64,000 bases of DNA. Origin: Novipirellula galeiformis (GTDB taxonomy: Bacteria; Planctomycetota; Planctomycetia; Pirellulales; Pirellulaceae). The notes beneath the pieces were generated by a model. It was not told where the DNA came from. It worked only from the letters and a program-made list of their open reading frames with translations, and did not search any database. The stretch is from positions 372,001 to 436,000 of the forward strand of contig NZ_SJPT01000002.1 in assembly GCF_007860095.1 (NCBI RefSeq). Reading direction: 5' to 3'. Numbering within the stretch: position 1 is the first letter of the stretch; each line of letters starts with the position of its first letter. Below are positions 1 through 8,735 of the stretch, in pieces. Both the position numbers and the translations under genes were made by a program.

Positions 1-73
1 CATGCGGGCTAGCCAGTTTACTGAGCTCATCGACGCGGATCAGATTTCCGGATCGCTTGTCTTTCATAAACAT
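1..73 (-). CDS. Partial CDS, N-terminus of an unrecognised protein cut by the window edge
   Basis: Reading leftward from an ATG at 73, 24 codons are open to the window edge, starting MFMKDKRSGNLIRVDELSKL. A perfect AGGAG (complement of 82-86) lies 8 nt upstream of the ATG, which is the main reason to believe it. A second Met at residue 3 is an alternative start. The orientation matches the next two genes. The fragment is too short to assign a family: a short charged N-terminus with a DKRxGxLIxV pattern is all that can be seen. Confidence 0.5.
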   Translation of the reverse strand, partial: MFMKDKRSGNLIRVDELSKLASPH

Positions 74-531
74 TTGATTGGCTCCTAAAGGCGTATTGGC
101 TATAAACCGAGGTGCGATTCTTGCGGCGATGGAGAGCGCCGATGAACGATTCGCATGATTGTGTGGTACTGCGTCGGCGAAGCCACCGATGCAACTTGCA
201 TTCCGAACTCTCGCCCCTAGAGAGGCTCTCTCAACGGGACCACTTTCGGGAATCAGCAAGACATCCCTCAAACAAGTTCCAAGCTTGCCGTGTGGGGTGT
301 TGCTGGGTGTTTCGATGTTGGGGCCACAGAAACGTCCCCCGGCTCCGATCCGACGTCGCGAATGGCGATGGATAGCAGTGAGCATGATTTGCTTCCGGCT
401 CGATCGTGACGCAGACAACGAAGTGAAGAAAGGCAAACGAGGGCGTTTCGAGTTGTGGGGTTTTGGAAAAGCGGGAATTCCAGCGATTGAAAAGACGCCA
501 CTTTGTAGTCGTCCTCCAATGCGACGCAGTG
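74..531. other. Intergenic region, no convincing gene
   Basis: About 460 bp between the partial gene and the oxidoreductase. Several short overlapping open frames on both strands have no recognisable family, no good ribosome site and atypical composition, so I do not call them. It should contain the promoter of the leftward partial gene and the 3' end of the oxidoreductase transcript. I see no clear terminator. Confidence 0.5.
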
Positions 532-1557
532 CTATTGGATGTGCACCAGCGACTTGCCGAGATTCTCGCCTGAGAACAAACCGATGAACGCCTTCGGTGT
601 CTCTTCCAATCCCTCACGCACGGATTCCTCCCACACCACGTTGCCCGATTTGATCAAGGCCGACATGTCTTTTAGAAACTCATCTTGATCGGACATGTGA
701 TCGCGAACGATGAAGCCTTGCATCCGTATTCGTTTGGTAATGATTTTGAATAGGTTGCGTGGAGCGACCGGAGGCTTCGTGGCGTTGTAGGTAGAGATCA
801 TTCCACATTCGACACAGCAGCCGAAATCGTTCATCTGTTCCAGTGCCGCTTCGAGATGCTCGCCACCGACGTTGTCGAAGTAGACGTCTATGCCTTCGGG
901 AGCAAGCTCGCCCAATGCTTTGGTGAGGTCGTTGGTTTCTTTGTAGTTGATGACTTCGTCGACTTTGGCTTGTTCACGCAACCAGTCGATTTTTTCGGAT
1001 TTGCCCGCGCTGCCGATCACGCGGCAATCATTGGCTTTGGCGATTTGACAGACAATTGATCCGACCGCCCCGGACGCTGCCGAGACGAACACCGTGCTGC
1101 CCGGTTTCAGCTTGGCGATTCGCTTCAATCCCACCCAGGCCGTCATGCCGGTCATGCCCAGTACGCCCAAATAGGCCTGGGGCGACGCCAATTGTGGGTC
1201 GACTTTTACGACCCCCGCTCCGCTGGATTTCCAGTAGTCTCGCCAACCGAGGTTGCCGAGCACGTAATCGCCCTCGGCAAACCGATCGTGGCGCGAGGCA
1301 ACGACCTGGCCCACGCAGCCCCCTTCGAGCGGTTCCCCCAATTCAAACGGGGCAACGTAACTGTCGCCCTCTTTCATCCTACCTCGCATGTAGGGATCGA
1401 CCGAGATCCATTCATTTTTCACCATAAACTCGCCATCGCCGGGCGGCGACAACTCGCGGGTCACCAGCTCAAAATTGGCTTCCGTCGGAACCTCGTCGGG
1501 ACGCGAAGTGAGTTGGATGGTTCGAGCCGTGTATTGCTTCTGTACTTTCGTGGACAT
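532..1557 (-). CDS. NADP-dependent medium-chain oxidoreductase, zinc-independent (CurA/PTGR-like)
   Basis: A 341-residue protein of the medium-chain dehydrogenase/reductase superfamily, in the branch of curcumin reductase CurA, prostaglandin/leukotriene reductases and plant double-bond reductases. These enzymes reduce the C=C bond of alpha,beta-unsaturated carbonyls with NADPH. Visible hallmarks are VDPYMRGRM near residues 53-61, the LGVLGMTGMTAW segment at 130-141 and the nucleotide-binding AASGAVGS loop near 160-167, followed by CRVIGSAGKSEK, whose basic residues suit NADPH. FDNVGGEHLEAAL follows. The structural zinc cysteine cluster of alcohol dehydrogenases is absent, and the length fits the family. 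The start at 1557 has AAGG just upstream. It lies 119 bp downstream of the aldehyde dehydrogenase gene in the same direction, so both could act on reactive carbonyls, but co-transcription is only inferred. Confidence 0.9.
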   Translation of the reverse strand: MSTKVQKQYTARTIQLTSRPDEVPTEANFELVTRELSPPGDGEFMVKNEWISVDPYMRGRMKEGDSYVAPFELGEPLEGGCVGQVVASRHDRFAEGDYVLGNLGWRDYWKSSGAGVVKVDPQLASPQAYLGVLGMTGMTAWVGLKRIAKLKPGSTVFVSAASGAVGSIVCQIAKANDCRVIGSAGKSEKIDWLREQAKVDEVINYKETNDLTKALGELAPEGIDVYFDNVGGEHLEAALEQMNDFGCCVECGMISTYNATKPPVAPRNLFKIITKRIRMQGFIVRDHMSDQDEFLKDMSALIKSGNVVWEESVREGLEETPKAFIGLFSGENLGKSLVHIQ

Positions 1558-1676
1558 TGCTTGCAGCCTTTTGAGTGTTGAGTTAGAGATCGGTTTGCTT
1601 CGTTGACCGAGGCGAGTGAATGCCGCGGAGGCATTGAACGCCCTGGTTCGAGAGTATGCATCTTCACGGAGCCCGC

Positions 1677-3047
1677 CTAACGTTTCCCCAAATGGATCAG
1701 CTTTTTGTTGACAAACTCGAGGATGCCTAGGTGAGAGAGTTCGCGGCCATAGCCAGAGTTTTTGATCCCACCAAAAGGCAATTCGGCTTGAGAGCGGGTG
1801 GGTTGGTTGACAAACATCATGCCCGTTTCGATTTGCTCGGCGACTCGACGTCCTCGTTGGACATCATTGGTGTAGACGCTGCCGCCGAGTCCATAGGAAG
1901 AGTGGTTCGCCAGTTCAATCGCTGCGGCTTCGTCCTTGACGATGTAGACGCTCGCCACGGGCCCGAACAATTCCTGATCGAACGATGGCATGTCCGGCGT
2001 GATTCCGGTCAGGATCGTAGGGTTAAAGAACGCTCCTTCGCGGTCGGGCCGATCGCCGCCGAGTAAGACGGTGGCTCCGGCATCGATCGTCGCCTGCACT
2101 TGCTCTTGTAACTGGACGGCCGCCGCTTCGCTGGACAACGGGGCTAAGGTGGTCGCTTCGTCCATCGGGTCACCCATCGTGACGTTCGCCATTTGTTCTT
2201 TGAACTCCGCCAAAAACTCGTCGGCCACCGCTTCGACGACGATGAAACGTTTCGAGGCGACACAAGATTGTCCGGCATTGACCATCCGTCCTTTGACGGC
2301 AAGTTCGACCGTTTTTGCCAAATCGGCGTCCTCCAAGACGATGAAGGGATCATTGCCACCGAGTTCTAACACCGAGCGTTTCAGATTTTTTCCTGCCACG
2401 GCGGCCACGGCCGCGCCGGCCTTCTCGCTGCCCGTTAGCGAAACACCTTGCACTCGCCGGTCCGAGACAATCGCTTCGACGAACTCCGTCGGGATGAATA
2501 GATTGGTGTAGACTCCCTCGGGAAGCCCGCAAGCGGTAAATAATTCAGTGATCGCTTGGGCACATTGTGGCACATTGCTGGCGTGCTTCACCATCACCAC
2601 GTTGCCCGCCATGATGTTCGGGGTAGCAAAACGTGTGACTTGATAAAATGGAAAGTTCCACGGCATCACGCCCATCAAGACACCCAGCGGAGCATATTGG
2701 ATGTAGGCATCCACCCCCTCGAGTTCCATCGGCTGATCGGCCAGAAACGTTTCCGCTCCGTTGGCGTAGAACTCTGAGATCTCTGCACAGTATTCGATTT
2801 CCCGTTGGCTCTCGGAGATCCGTTTTCCCATATCGAGGGTGATCAATCGAGCGAACTCATCGGCTCGTTCACGCAATTGACTGGCAAACTTTAAGATGAT
2901 GTTCTTGCGATGATCGAACGAGGTTTGCCGCCAATCGCGGAAGGCGTCATCCGCCTTTGCAACCGCCGCCATCGTTTCGTCCTTCGACAACGACTCAAAG
3001 GTTTCCAAGGTCTTGTTGGTTGCTGGGTTGATACTGGTGATGGTCAT
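1677..3047 (-). CDS. NAD(P)-dependent aldehyde dehydrogenase, succinate-semialdehyde dehydrogenase type
   Basis: A 456-residue aldehyde dehydrogenase oxidising an aldehyde to its acid; the closest subgroup by motif is succinate-semialdehyde dehydrogenase (GabD/Sad-like short forms of about 455 aa). It starts with the typical SINPATNKTLETF. The substrate-channel segment MPWNFPFYQVTRFA is present. The catalytic pair is intact: general base E228 in VLELGGND and nucleophile C262 in NAGQSCVASKRF, spaced 34 residues apart as in the family. The C-terminus has FGGIKNSGYGRELS. The start at 3047 is preceded by AAAGGTAG. The physiological substrate cannot be fixed from sequence; GABA or general aldehyde catabolism are both possible. 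Confidence 0.9.
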   Translation of the reverse strand: MTITSINPATNKTLETFESLSKDETMAAVAKADDAFRDWRQTSFDHRKNIILKFASQLRERADEFARLITLDMGKRISESQREIEYCAEISEFYANGAETFLADQPMELEGVDAYIQYAPLGVLMGVMPWNFPFYQVTRFATPNIMAGNVVMVKHASNVPQCAQAITELFTACGLPEGVYTNLFIPTEFVEAIVSDRRVQGVSLTGSEKAGAAVAAVAGKNLKRSVLELGGNDPFIVLEDADLAKTVELAVKGRMVNAGQSCVASKRFIVVEAVADEFLAEFKEQMANVTMGDPMDEATTLAPLSSEAAAVQLQEQVQATIDAGATVLLGGDRPDREGAFFNPTILTGITPDMPSFDQELFGPVASVYIVKDEAAAIELANHSSYGLGGSVYTNDVQRGRRVAEQIETGMMFVNQPTRSQAELPFGGIKNSGYGRELSHLGILEFVNKKLIHLGKR

Positions 3048-3710
3048 GGTTGGCTACCTTTGGATTGTGGTTGGGTTTGAGCATCGCTTACGCTGGTCAC
3101 TTGATTGCAGCATCGCGCCAGGCGATCTCAATTGGGACGAATATCAACAGCGGCGATTGCAATGAGCTCAAAGTCAATGGGCTCAATCGTCCCTGTGGCG
3201 GTGGGTATGGCGTATCAGCCCTGTTCACAACAGGCTGAGCCCCAAAGTGAAACGCGTCCTGAGTTGATTGAGTTGAACAGCGTAGGAAACGGGGCAAATC
3301 GCGTGCCGCGGTGCTGTCGTTGGTGCGAGTGGCGGTGGGTGAGACCGGTACCGCTGAGTACCGGACGGGGTGTTCGCTGAGCGATCAAGGTGGCCGCCGA
3401 TCCTCATTGCTTCGACGAGATCTCGCGTCACGACCCGCAGGGCTCAAATTAGCGAATCTGGGGTTTCGGAGTGACGTCGAAATCGTGTCTGGATCTGTGA
3501 TTAAACACTCTTAAGAAACAACGGTGTGATCGATCGAGTTCACGATCGGTTCGTGTTTCGACGAAAACGATGCGCGGCACGTAAGCGGATGTTTTGTCGG
3601 GTTGTGTCGCGAGTTGGCATGGTGCTTGCGTTTTTTGGGAGGGCATCGGGCGCGACCTCGTCGGTCGCAGCTTTTCACTCAAACCGAGTCAATTAAAAAT
3701 TAGGAGAAAA
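3048..3710. other. Divergent intergenic region upstream of the dehydrogenase and of the Asp-rich exported protein
   Basis: About 660 bp between two divergently transcribed genes, so it should carry promoters for both. The small overlapping open frames here lack family features. The frame of the downstream gene stays open back to 3594, but the AGGAG at 3702-3706 and the signal peptide place the true start at 3711. I find no convincing operator. Confidence 0.45.
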
Positions 3711-4808
3711 ATGATGACGAAGAAACGATTGCTACTGGCGAGCTTGATCGCAGCGACCTGTTGCACGGTACCTTTGGCGACTTCCCGCTCCGCGAACGCT
3801 GACGAGAGTGCATCCCGTTTCTACGAGGACGATGCTTGGTACGATGTCAGCGAGTGGTTTGACGGCAACGATTACAACCCAACCGATGAGGCGATTGGAC
3901 GCTGGGACAACGAAACCTTCGAGTACGCCGATAATCGAAGTAGTACCGATCGCGACAATGACCGAGTCGACACACGACAAGCGAACAACGACGACTACGG
4001 TTTCTCGGATCGTAGCGGCGACGATGAACGTTGGTTCTACGACTACTACGATGACGGCTCAGGTGTTTGGAGCCAATCGGACGGATGGTCGTCGTACGCG
4101 GTCTACGATGACAGCGATGACGATGGTATCTACGATCGCTACGTGTACTATCGAGATACCAACAACGACGGGATCTACGATAGTTTTATCTCTTACAGCT
4201 TCGACGCATCCGACGACCAGGACTCGCAAGCCAAGTCGAGCGGTAACCACGAACCCAAAGCGATGAACGCGAAGCTCGAGGAAACCTCCGGTACGATTGA
4301 GCAAATCAAGCAGGTGGATGTTCGTGGTAAAGATCACACCGTGGTGCAGTTGAAGGACCGCAACGGGAAATCGCTGGCGGTCGACCTCGGTCGAACGCAA
4401 AACACAACGGAGTTGTCCAAGGGCGACTCGTTGACGGTTAGCGGGCATCGTGTGAAGGTGGGCGACAAGCCTATCCTAATTGCCACCCAAGCCCAATCGA
4501 AAGCAGCGGAGTTGGCGATTGATCGTTCGGGTCGGGAATATACCGGCGAAGTCGCTAGCACACGCGAAGTGACCGTCCAAGGCCAGCAACATCTGATGGC
4601 CAAGATCATGACCGCCAATGATAAGAAATTGTTAGTGGATTTGGGGCCGAAAAAACAAGTGTCCGATCTGCTCGACAAGGGGCAATCGATCACGGTCAAA
4701 GGGATCCCAGTCCAGGTCAAGGATCGCGTTGTCTTGATGGCCCAATCGATCGAGCTTGGCGACAACCACGCTGAGATCAAGCGGGTCGCGACAAAACCCA
4801 AAAACTAG
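3711..4808 (+). CDS. Exported Asp-rich protein with two tandem OB-like repeats
   Basis: A 365-residue protein of unknown function. The start is set by AGGAG 4 nt before tandem ATGs at 3711/3714. A signal peptide is clear: KKR, then a hydrophobic stretch to about residue 25, with likely cleavage after SANA near residue 30. The next ~130 residues are extremely rich in Asp, Tyr and Asn. They contain two calcium-loop-like runs (DDSDDDGIYD and DTNNDGIYD), similar to EF-hand or thrombospondin type 3 loops. The last ~160 residues are an internal duplication: each half has a 'G-x-(I/V) ... VDLG ... L-x-KG-x-(S/I)-(L/I)-TV-(S/K)-G ... V' pattern that looks like a small beta-barrel (OB-like) domain. 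The gene stands alone and ends in an intrinsic terminator. A periplasmic, possibly calcium-binding role is inference. Confidence 0.8.
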   Translation: MMTKKRLLLASLIAATCCTVPLATSRSANADESASRFYEDDAWYDVSEWFDGNDYNPTDEAIGRWDNETFEYADNRSSTDRDNDRVDTRQANNDDYGFSDRSGDDERWFYDYYDDGSGVWSQSDGWSSYAVYDDSDDDGIYDRYVYYRDTNNDGIYDSFISYSFDASDDQDSQAKSSGNHEPKAMNAKLEETSGTIEQIKQVDVRGKDHTVVQLKDRNGKSLAVDLGRTQNTTELSKGDSLTVSGHRVKVGDKPILIATQAQSKAAELAIDRSGREYTGEVASTREVTVQGQQHLMAKIMTANDKKLLVDLGPKKQVSDLLDKGQSITVKGIPVQVKDRVVLMAQSIELGDNHAEIKRVATKPKN

Positions 4809-4837
4809 TTCGTGACGACGCGAAATCGATTGAACAT

Positions 4838-4871
4838 GGTGGTCCACCGGCTTCGGGGGACCACCTTTTTT
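4838..4871 (+). terminator. Rho-independent terminator
   Basis: A perfect 8-bp stem, GGTGGTCC (4838-4845) with GGACCACC (4858-4865), has an additional inner CCG/CGG pairing and is followed directly by six T (4866-4871). It lies 29 nt after the stop of the Asp-rich exported protein gene. Confidence 0.9.
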
Positions 4872-5002
4872 GATGGGTTTAGGATGCCCGGGGGGGATGA
4901 TTTTGCTTGTTCAAGGTTTACACTTGGTACGCTAGGATCCGGTTGATTCCGAGCGTGGCCCGATGTTCCCCCCCCCGAAGTACTCCAATGAGTGAGTGAG
5001 CG

Positions 5003-6595
5003 ATGTTTTCCGAGACCGATGGCAGTAGGAAAGCGATTGGCGATGTGGATGTTTTATTCCATGATGGTTTGTACCATCTGTTTCATCTCGTGTTGCCAAA
5101 TCACGATTTCATCGCTCACGCCGTCAGCACCGATGCGTTGAATTGGCGGCGAGTCAATAACGCGTTGTTCATTGGGGATCCCGGCAGCTGGGACGATCTA
5201 ATGTTGTGGACGATGCATGTGTCCCCCGATCCGCATCATCCCGGTCGCTGGCGAATGTTTTACACCGGGCTCTCACGTCGCGACCAAGGAAAATACCAGC
5301 GGTTGGGGATGGCGACGAGCGAGGATCTTTACGATTGGCAAAAGGCCCCCGTGCACTGGGAAGACCATCGTGGACCGCGGGATCCACAGCTTGTCAAAGA
5401 GGCGGTACGGCGAAGTCGGGCGCGGGTTGCCAGCAGTCGGCATGCGATGTTTGATTCGGACAGCTGTTTTCCTCTGGAGCCGGACCCGAACCATTACGAA
5501 GCCTCGCTCTCCGAAGGTCGGCACTGGGTCAGCTTTCGCGATCCCTTCTTTTTCCATGATGGCAAGGAGGGGTGGTTGTTAGCGGCCGCACGCGTCAACC
5601 ATGGTCCGATTGTCCGCCGCGGTTGTGTGGCGTTGATGAAAGAAGTGGAACCCAATCGATTTGTGGGGCAACCCGCCCTGCACCACCCTCGGTTGTACGA
5701 TGACATCGAAGTCCCCAACTTGGTTTGTATGGGGCGCGACCACTATTTGATCGGCAGCATTCGTGAAGACGCCAAGATCCGCTACTGGCATACCGATGAA
5801 ATTGGCAAACCGTGGCAAAGCTATCACGATAATGTCCTGGTGGCACAAGGCAATTACGCAGGCCGCGTGTGTCGCGATGAACAAGGGTGGCTACTATGGA
5901 ATTTCTATTCGATGAACTTAGCCGACCGCACGGCTGAGAATTTGATGCCTCCCCCAAAGCGTCTGCGCAAAAATGGGGACGAACTGCTACGTGCGACCAC
6001 GTTCGAAGGGATCTCCGACTACGTACGTGAGACGGTCGATTCGCGTTGTATCCATAGTTTGATCGACGATGTTGCGCCGCAAGTCCAGCAATGCCGAATC
6101 GATGATGGCCACCTGGATCTCGCTTGCGACAGCGGATTTCAAGCGTTCTTGTTTGATGAAACGCTCGATCACTTTCGTTTTCAAGCAACCTTAGCGATGC
6201 ACGGGCTGGGGAAATGTGGGCTGCTGTTTCGTATCGATCCCGAGTCGCGCGACGGCTACTACCTTTCGCTTGACCTTTTCAAAGGGATTGCCCAGTTACG
6301 GGCATGGGGAACCGGTGCGGAGGGAAGTGGCGAGTTGATGATGCAGTTTCGTTCGCTGCAATCTGGATTCTGGTACTCCGAGTCTCGTAGCGAAGCGTCC
6401 GTTCAGTTGATCGCTTTCGGCAGCTATATCGAGTTGTCGATTGACGGCCGAGTAGTCTTGTCGCTGGCGGACCGTTGTTTTCAAACGGGTCAAATGGGAG
6501 TTTATCTCGAAGCCGCGGCACTACGCGTTTCGGACGTCCATCTTGTGCGTCTGGGATCGCCAAGCCAACCTGACGATCACTTGGCTAGCGGTTGA
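5003..6595 (+). CDS. GH32/GH43-clan glycosidase-like protein with C-terminal beta-sandwich
   Basis: A 530-residue protein with the five-bladed beta-propeller signature of the GH32/GH68/GH43 clan. Three acidic motifs occur in the expected order. The first is near residues 13-16 ([16 protein letters not shown], the nucleophile region), the second in FRDPFFF near 175 (transition-state Asp) and the third in DDIEVPNLV near 235 (acid/base region, the place of ECP in GH32). ATSEDLYDW and RRGCVALM segments match propeller blades. From about 370 onward, a lectin-like beta-sandwich is suggested by [19 protein letters not shown] and [12 protein letters not shown], as in GH32 C-terminal modules. There is no signal peptide, so a cytoplasmic role is likely. 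The canonical WMNDPNG is not present, so fructan specificity is doubtful. No strong SD precedes the ATG, only GAGTGAG. Confidence 0.7.
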   Translation: MFSETDGSRKAIGDVDVLFHDGLYHLFHLVLPNHDFIAHAVSTDALNWRRVNNALFIGDPGSWDDLMLWTMHVSPDPHHPGRWRMFYTGLSRRDQGKYQRLGMATSEDLYDWQKAPVHWEDHRGPRDPQLVKEAVRRSRARVASSRHAMFDSDSCFPLEPDPNHYEASLSEGRHWVSFRDPFFFHDGKEGWLLAAARVNHGPIVRRGCVALMKEVEPNRFVGQPALHHPRLYDDIEVPNLVCMGRDHYLIGSIREDAKIRYWHTDEIGKPWQSYHDNVLVAQGNYAGRVCRDEQGWLLWNFYSMNLADRTAENLMPPPKRLRKNGDELLRATTFEGISDYVRETVDSRCIHSLIDDVAPQVQQCRIDDGHLDLACDSGFQAFLFDETLDHFRFQATLAMHGLGKCGLLFRIDPESRDGYYLSLDLFKGIAQLRAWGTGAEGSGELMMQFRSLQSGFWYSESRSEASVQLIAFGSYIELSIDGRVVLSLADRCFQTGQMGVYLEAAALRVSDVHLVRLGSPSQPDDHLASG

Positions 6596-6612
6596 GGTGT
6601 GGGGCTCCGACC

Positions 6613-6644
6613 TTCACGACGAGCATGATTCACGACGAGCATGG
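6613..6644. repeat. 16-bp direct tandem duplication
   Basis: TTCACGACGAGCATG(A/G) occurs twice head to tail at 6613-6628 and 6629-6644, just after the glycosidase-like gene. It is probably a local replication-slippage duplication. A short TTGGGG/CCCCAA hairpin lies further on at 6691-6704. Confidence 0.7.
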
Positions 6645-6801
6645 GGCCTACATCATTCAAGCACGGCGACGCGGTCGGTGAGTAGAGATTTTGGGGCTCC
6701 CCAACGGAGTTCGGGTTATCATCGAGGGTAGCGTTCGTCGCCTGGGCGTCCCGCCAAGGCTGCGGCGAATAGGTTGTGTACCCCATCGTTGACGAAATCT
6801 T

Positions 6802-7716
6802 ATGCCTTTTCGTTTACTTCCCCGCGAATCTGTGATTGAATCGGTGCGACGAATTGCGGCCGAGCAAATCGATAAAGCCTGCGATGAGATCGATGATCCC
6901 AGGCGACAACAAGCTAAAACGGTTCATCAAGTTCGCAAGCGATGTAAAAGGCTGCGTGGGCTCGTTCATTTGGTGCGTCCCGCGATGGGGCGAACGTACC
7001 GAACAGAAAACGCATGGTTCCGTGATACCGCTAAGCGGTTGGCTGCCGCGCGTGACGGCGAGACTGCGTTGGACACGTACGACAAGCTTGTTGAGCACTT
7101 TTCTCCGCAAGTGGATCGCAGCATCTTTGACTCGATTCGCCAGCGTTTGACGTTGCAACGCAAACACTTGCGAAGCGATGCCGTTGGCGAGCAACTTGTT
7201 GGGGTGCGAGACCGGTTAGCAGAGGCCTTAGAGCGTATACCGAGCTGGCAACTTGATCGTGATGGTTTCGCCGCTGTGCGATCGGGGCTAGGACAAACCT
7301 ATGGCCGAGCGCGTGATTCACTGGTCCAGGTTCGCAAACATCCGACACCCGAAGCATTTCACGTGTGGCGAAAATGGGTGAAGTATCACAACGACCACTG
7401 CGCGCTATTACGTGGGCTTTGGCCCGTGGTGATCAACGCACGCCGTGGTGAAGTGGATCGCTTGGGAATTTGGCTTGGTGAAGATCACGACTTAGCGGTG
7501 TTGAAAGACCGAGTCGGGAGTTTGTCAAACGAGGTTGCCCAGCGCAATGATGTGAAGACGTTATGCGGATTGATTGATCAGCGACGACAACAGATTGAGT
7601 CCACCAGTATTTCATTGGGGTCTCGTGTGTTCGCCGAGGAACGCAAGGCGTTCGTAAAACGTCATCGGCGCTATTGGAAAGCCTCGTATGGAAACCACGT
7701 AGGCCGATGTGAATGA
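6802..7716 (+). CDS. CHAD domain-containing protein
   Basis: A 304-residue, strongly basic, helical protein matching the CHAD (conserved histidine alpha-helical) domain. CHAD proteins bind inorganic polyphosphate through a basic groove and often occur next to CYTH triphosphatases or polyphosphate enzymes. Visible hallmarks are HQVRKRCKRLRGLVHLVRP (about residues 39-57) and the second-half counterpart HVWRKWVKYHNDHCALLRG (about 188-206), each with the family's His plus Arg/Lys cluster. LGEDHDLAVLKD follows. No CYTH domain is fused and none is seen nearby. The ATG at 6802 has a weak ribosome site. The palindromic element at 7749 begins about 30 bp after the stop. Confidence 0.9.
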   Translation: MPFRLLPRESVIESVRRIAAEQIDKACDEIDDPRRQQAKTVHQVRKRCKRLRGLVHLVRPAMGRTYRTENAWFRDTAKRLAAARDGETALDTYDKLVEHFSPQVDRSIFDSIRQRLTLQRKHLRSDAVGEQLVGVRDRLAEALERIPSWQLDRDGFAAVRSGLGQTYGRARDSLVQVRKHPTPEAFHVWRKWVKYHNDHCALLRGLWPVVINARRGEVDRLGIWLGEDHDLAVLKDRVGSLSNEVAQRNDVKTLCGLIDQRRQQIESTSISLGSRVFAEERKAFVKRHRRYWKASYGNHVGRCE

Positions 7717-7748
7717 TTGTCGATTTACGCGGCACGGTTCTTTAGTAG

Positions 7749-8005
7749 GCGAACGCTCCTAAGCAGGGAGGCAGGAATGATTGGTTGAAATCCCATTAGC
7801 TGCTTGGTCGTTAGCCCCAGACCGTGGAAAAAGCCTTTGGGACAAAGCCTTCAGGACAAAGATCGCGGAACAAAAATGTCTTCACGAAATGCTCTGTCCA
7901 TACCGAAGATTTAGCGGTCCAGCGTTAGCCCCGGTTGAACCGTGGCTAACGCCAAAACGGCTAATCAACCGAAAGACTCCTGCCTACCTGCTTAGGAACG
8001 TTAGC
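7749..8005. repeat. MITE-like or palindromic intergenic element with 28-bp terminal inverted repeats
   Basis: The ends are inverted copies of each other over 28 nt with three mismatches (7749-7776 against 7978-8005; core TCCTGCCT-CCTGCTTAGGA). Pairing continues inward: GGTTGA 7783-7788 with TCAACC 7965-7970, TTAGC 7796-7800 with GCTAA 7960-7964, and GTTAGCC 7810-7816 with GGCTAAC 7944-7950. A separate internal hairpin has GCGTTAGCC (922-930 of the 7000s) pairing with GGCTAACGC (944-952), plus CGGT/ACCG inside. No target-site duplication is evident. The open frame inside has no protein features. A non-autonomous mobile element or a structured repeat are both possible. Confidence 0.65.
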
Positions 8006-8086
8006 GAAGCGATTCGCGAAAACGCGATTAGCCGCTTAGACGCTCCCTGAAACGGCTTGTTTGCCGAATGAAGCTCGCTTGGCCGC

Positions 8087-8254
8087 TTACACCGAAGGGC
8101 CACGTCGACCCAACACGAGGCTGACAATGAACAGCACCAAGAACACCACGAACAAGACCTTGGCAATTCCAGCGGCGGTTCCTGCGAGGCCACCAAAACC
8201 GAGTGCAGCGGCGATCAATGCGATCACAATAAACGTTAAAGCCCAACCTAACAT
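8087..8254 (-). CDS. DUF1328 (YtjA-type) small membrane protein
   Basis: A 55-residue protein starting [20 protein letters not shown], followed by glycine-rich [15 protein letters not shown], a second hydrophobic run and a basic LGRRGPSV tail. This is the full-length pattern of the DUF1328/YtjA family: two transmembrane segments, about 55 aa. The start is supported by GGAG about 8 nt upstream on the minus strand. Members are common next to other stress-membrane proteins and are often stress-induced; the molecular function is unknown. It belongs naturally with the CsbD, DUF892 and holin-family genes that follow in this window. Confidence 0.9.
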   Translation of the reverse strand: MLGWALTFIVIALIAAALGFGGLAGTAAGIAKVLFVVFLVLFIVSLVLGRRGPSV

Positions 8255-8735
8255 CGTAGTCTCCAGTCACTGGATTGAGTTAATTGTTGCGTGCCCGTTT
8301 TGGGTGCGGAGCATGCGTTGAATTCGTTGAGGATGTATCGATAGCGATTGCTGTGCCACAGCCGATGAAACATACGATTCGGTGGGAAAAAGCGATGGTC
8401 ATTGGTAACGCTGAGCGAGTAGCGATCACCTTGGTTGATGACGATCCGAAGACGCCCGTTTTGAGGTGCGTTGTTCACAAAACGAAGTGTATCCGCGACC
8501 GAAGCGATCTTGACGTCGTCCCTTGCGGCCCCTTTCGAGCGTGTCGCTTTCAGGCTCAAGAAGCGGTTGGCCCGAGTATCAAGTCACTTGAGTTTTGTGG
8601 GACCGACTTGGTGGCGAATCGAGCCACATCGATGCGTTGGGATGTTGCCCTCGCGGCACCAGCTCGCGATGATGACAGGCAATGGCTTCCCCTAATGCCA
8701 TTTACGCTTCCGTCGCGAACCGAAAGTTTTGACGT
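8255..8735. other. Intergenic region with a possible degenerate minus-strand frame
   Basis: About 480 bp between the leftward DUF1328 gene and the rightward gene at 8736. A minus-strand frame (about 8248-8559) reads protein-like, with IASVADTLRFVNNAPQNGR, but it has only a TTG start, a stop just upstream and no ribosome site. It also runs into the DUF1328 start. A gene remnant is possible but I do not call a gene. The promoter of the DUF1328 gene must lie here. Confidence 0.4.

Noticed and set aside
7781-8050. Open frame of 89 codons inside the palindromic element
   Set aside because: It is explained by the inverted-repeat structure, lacks a good ribosome site and shows no protein family.
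8248-8559. Minus-strand frame between the DUF1328 gene and the hypothetical gene at 8736
   Set aside because: Only a TTG start, stop just upstream, and it overlaps the start of the well-supported DUF1328 gene. It may be a remnant at most.
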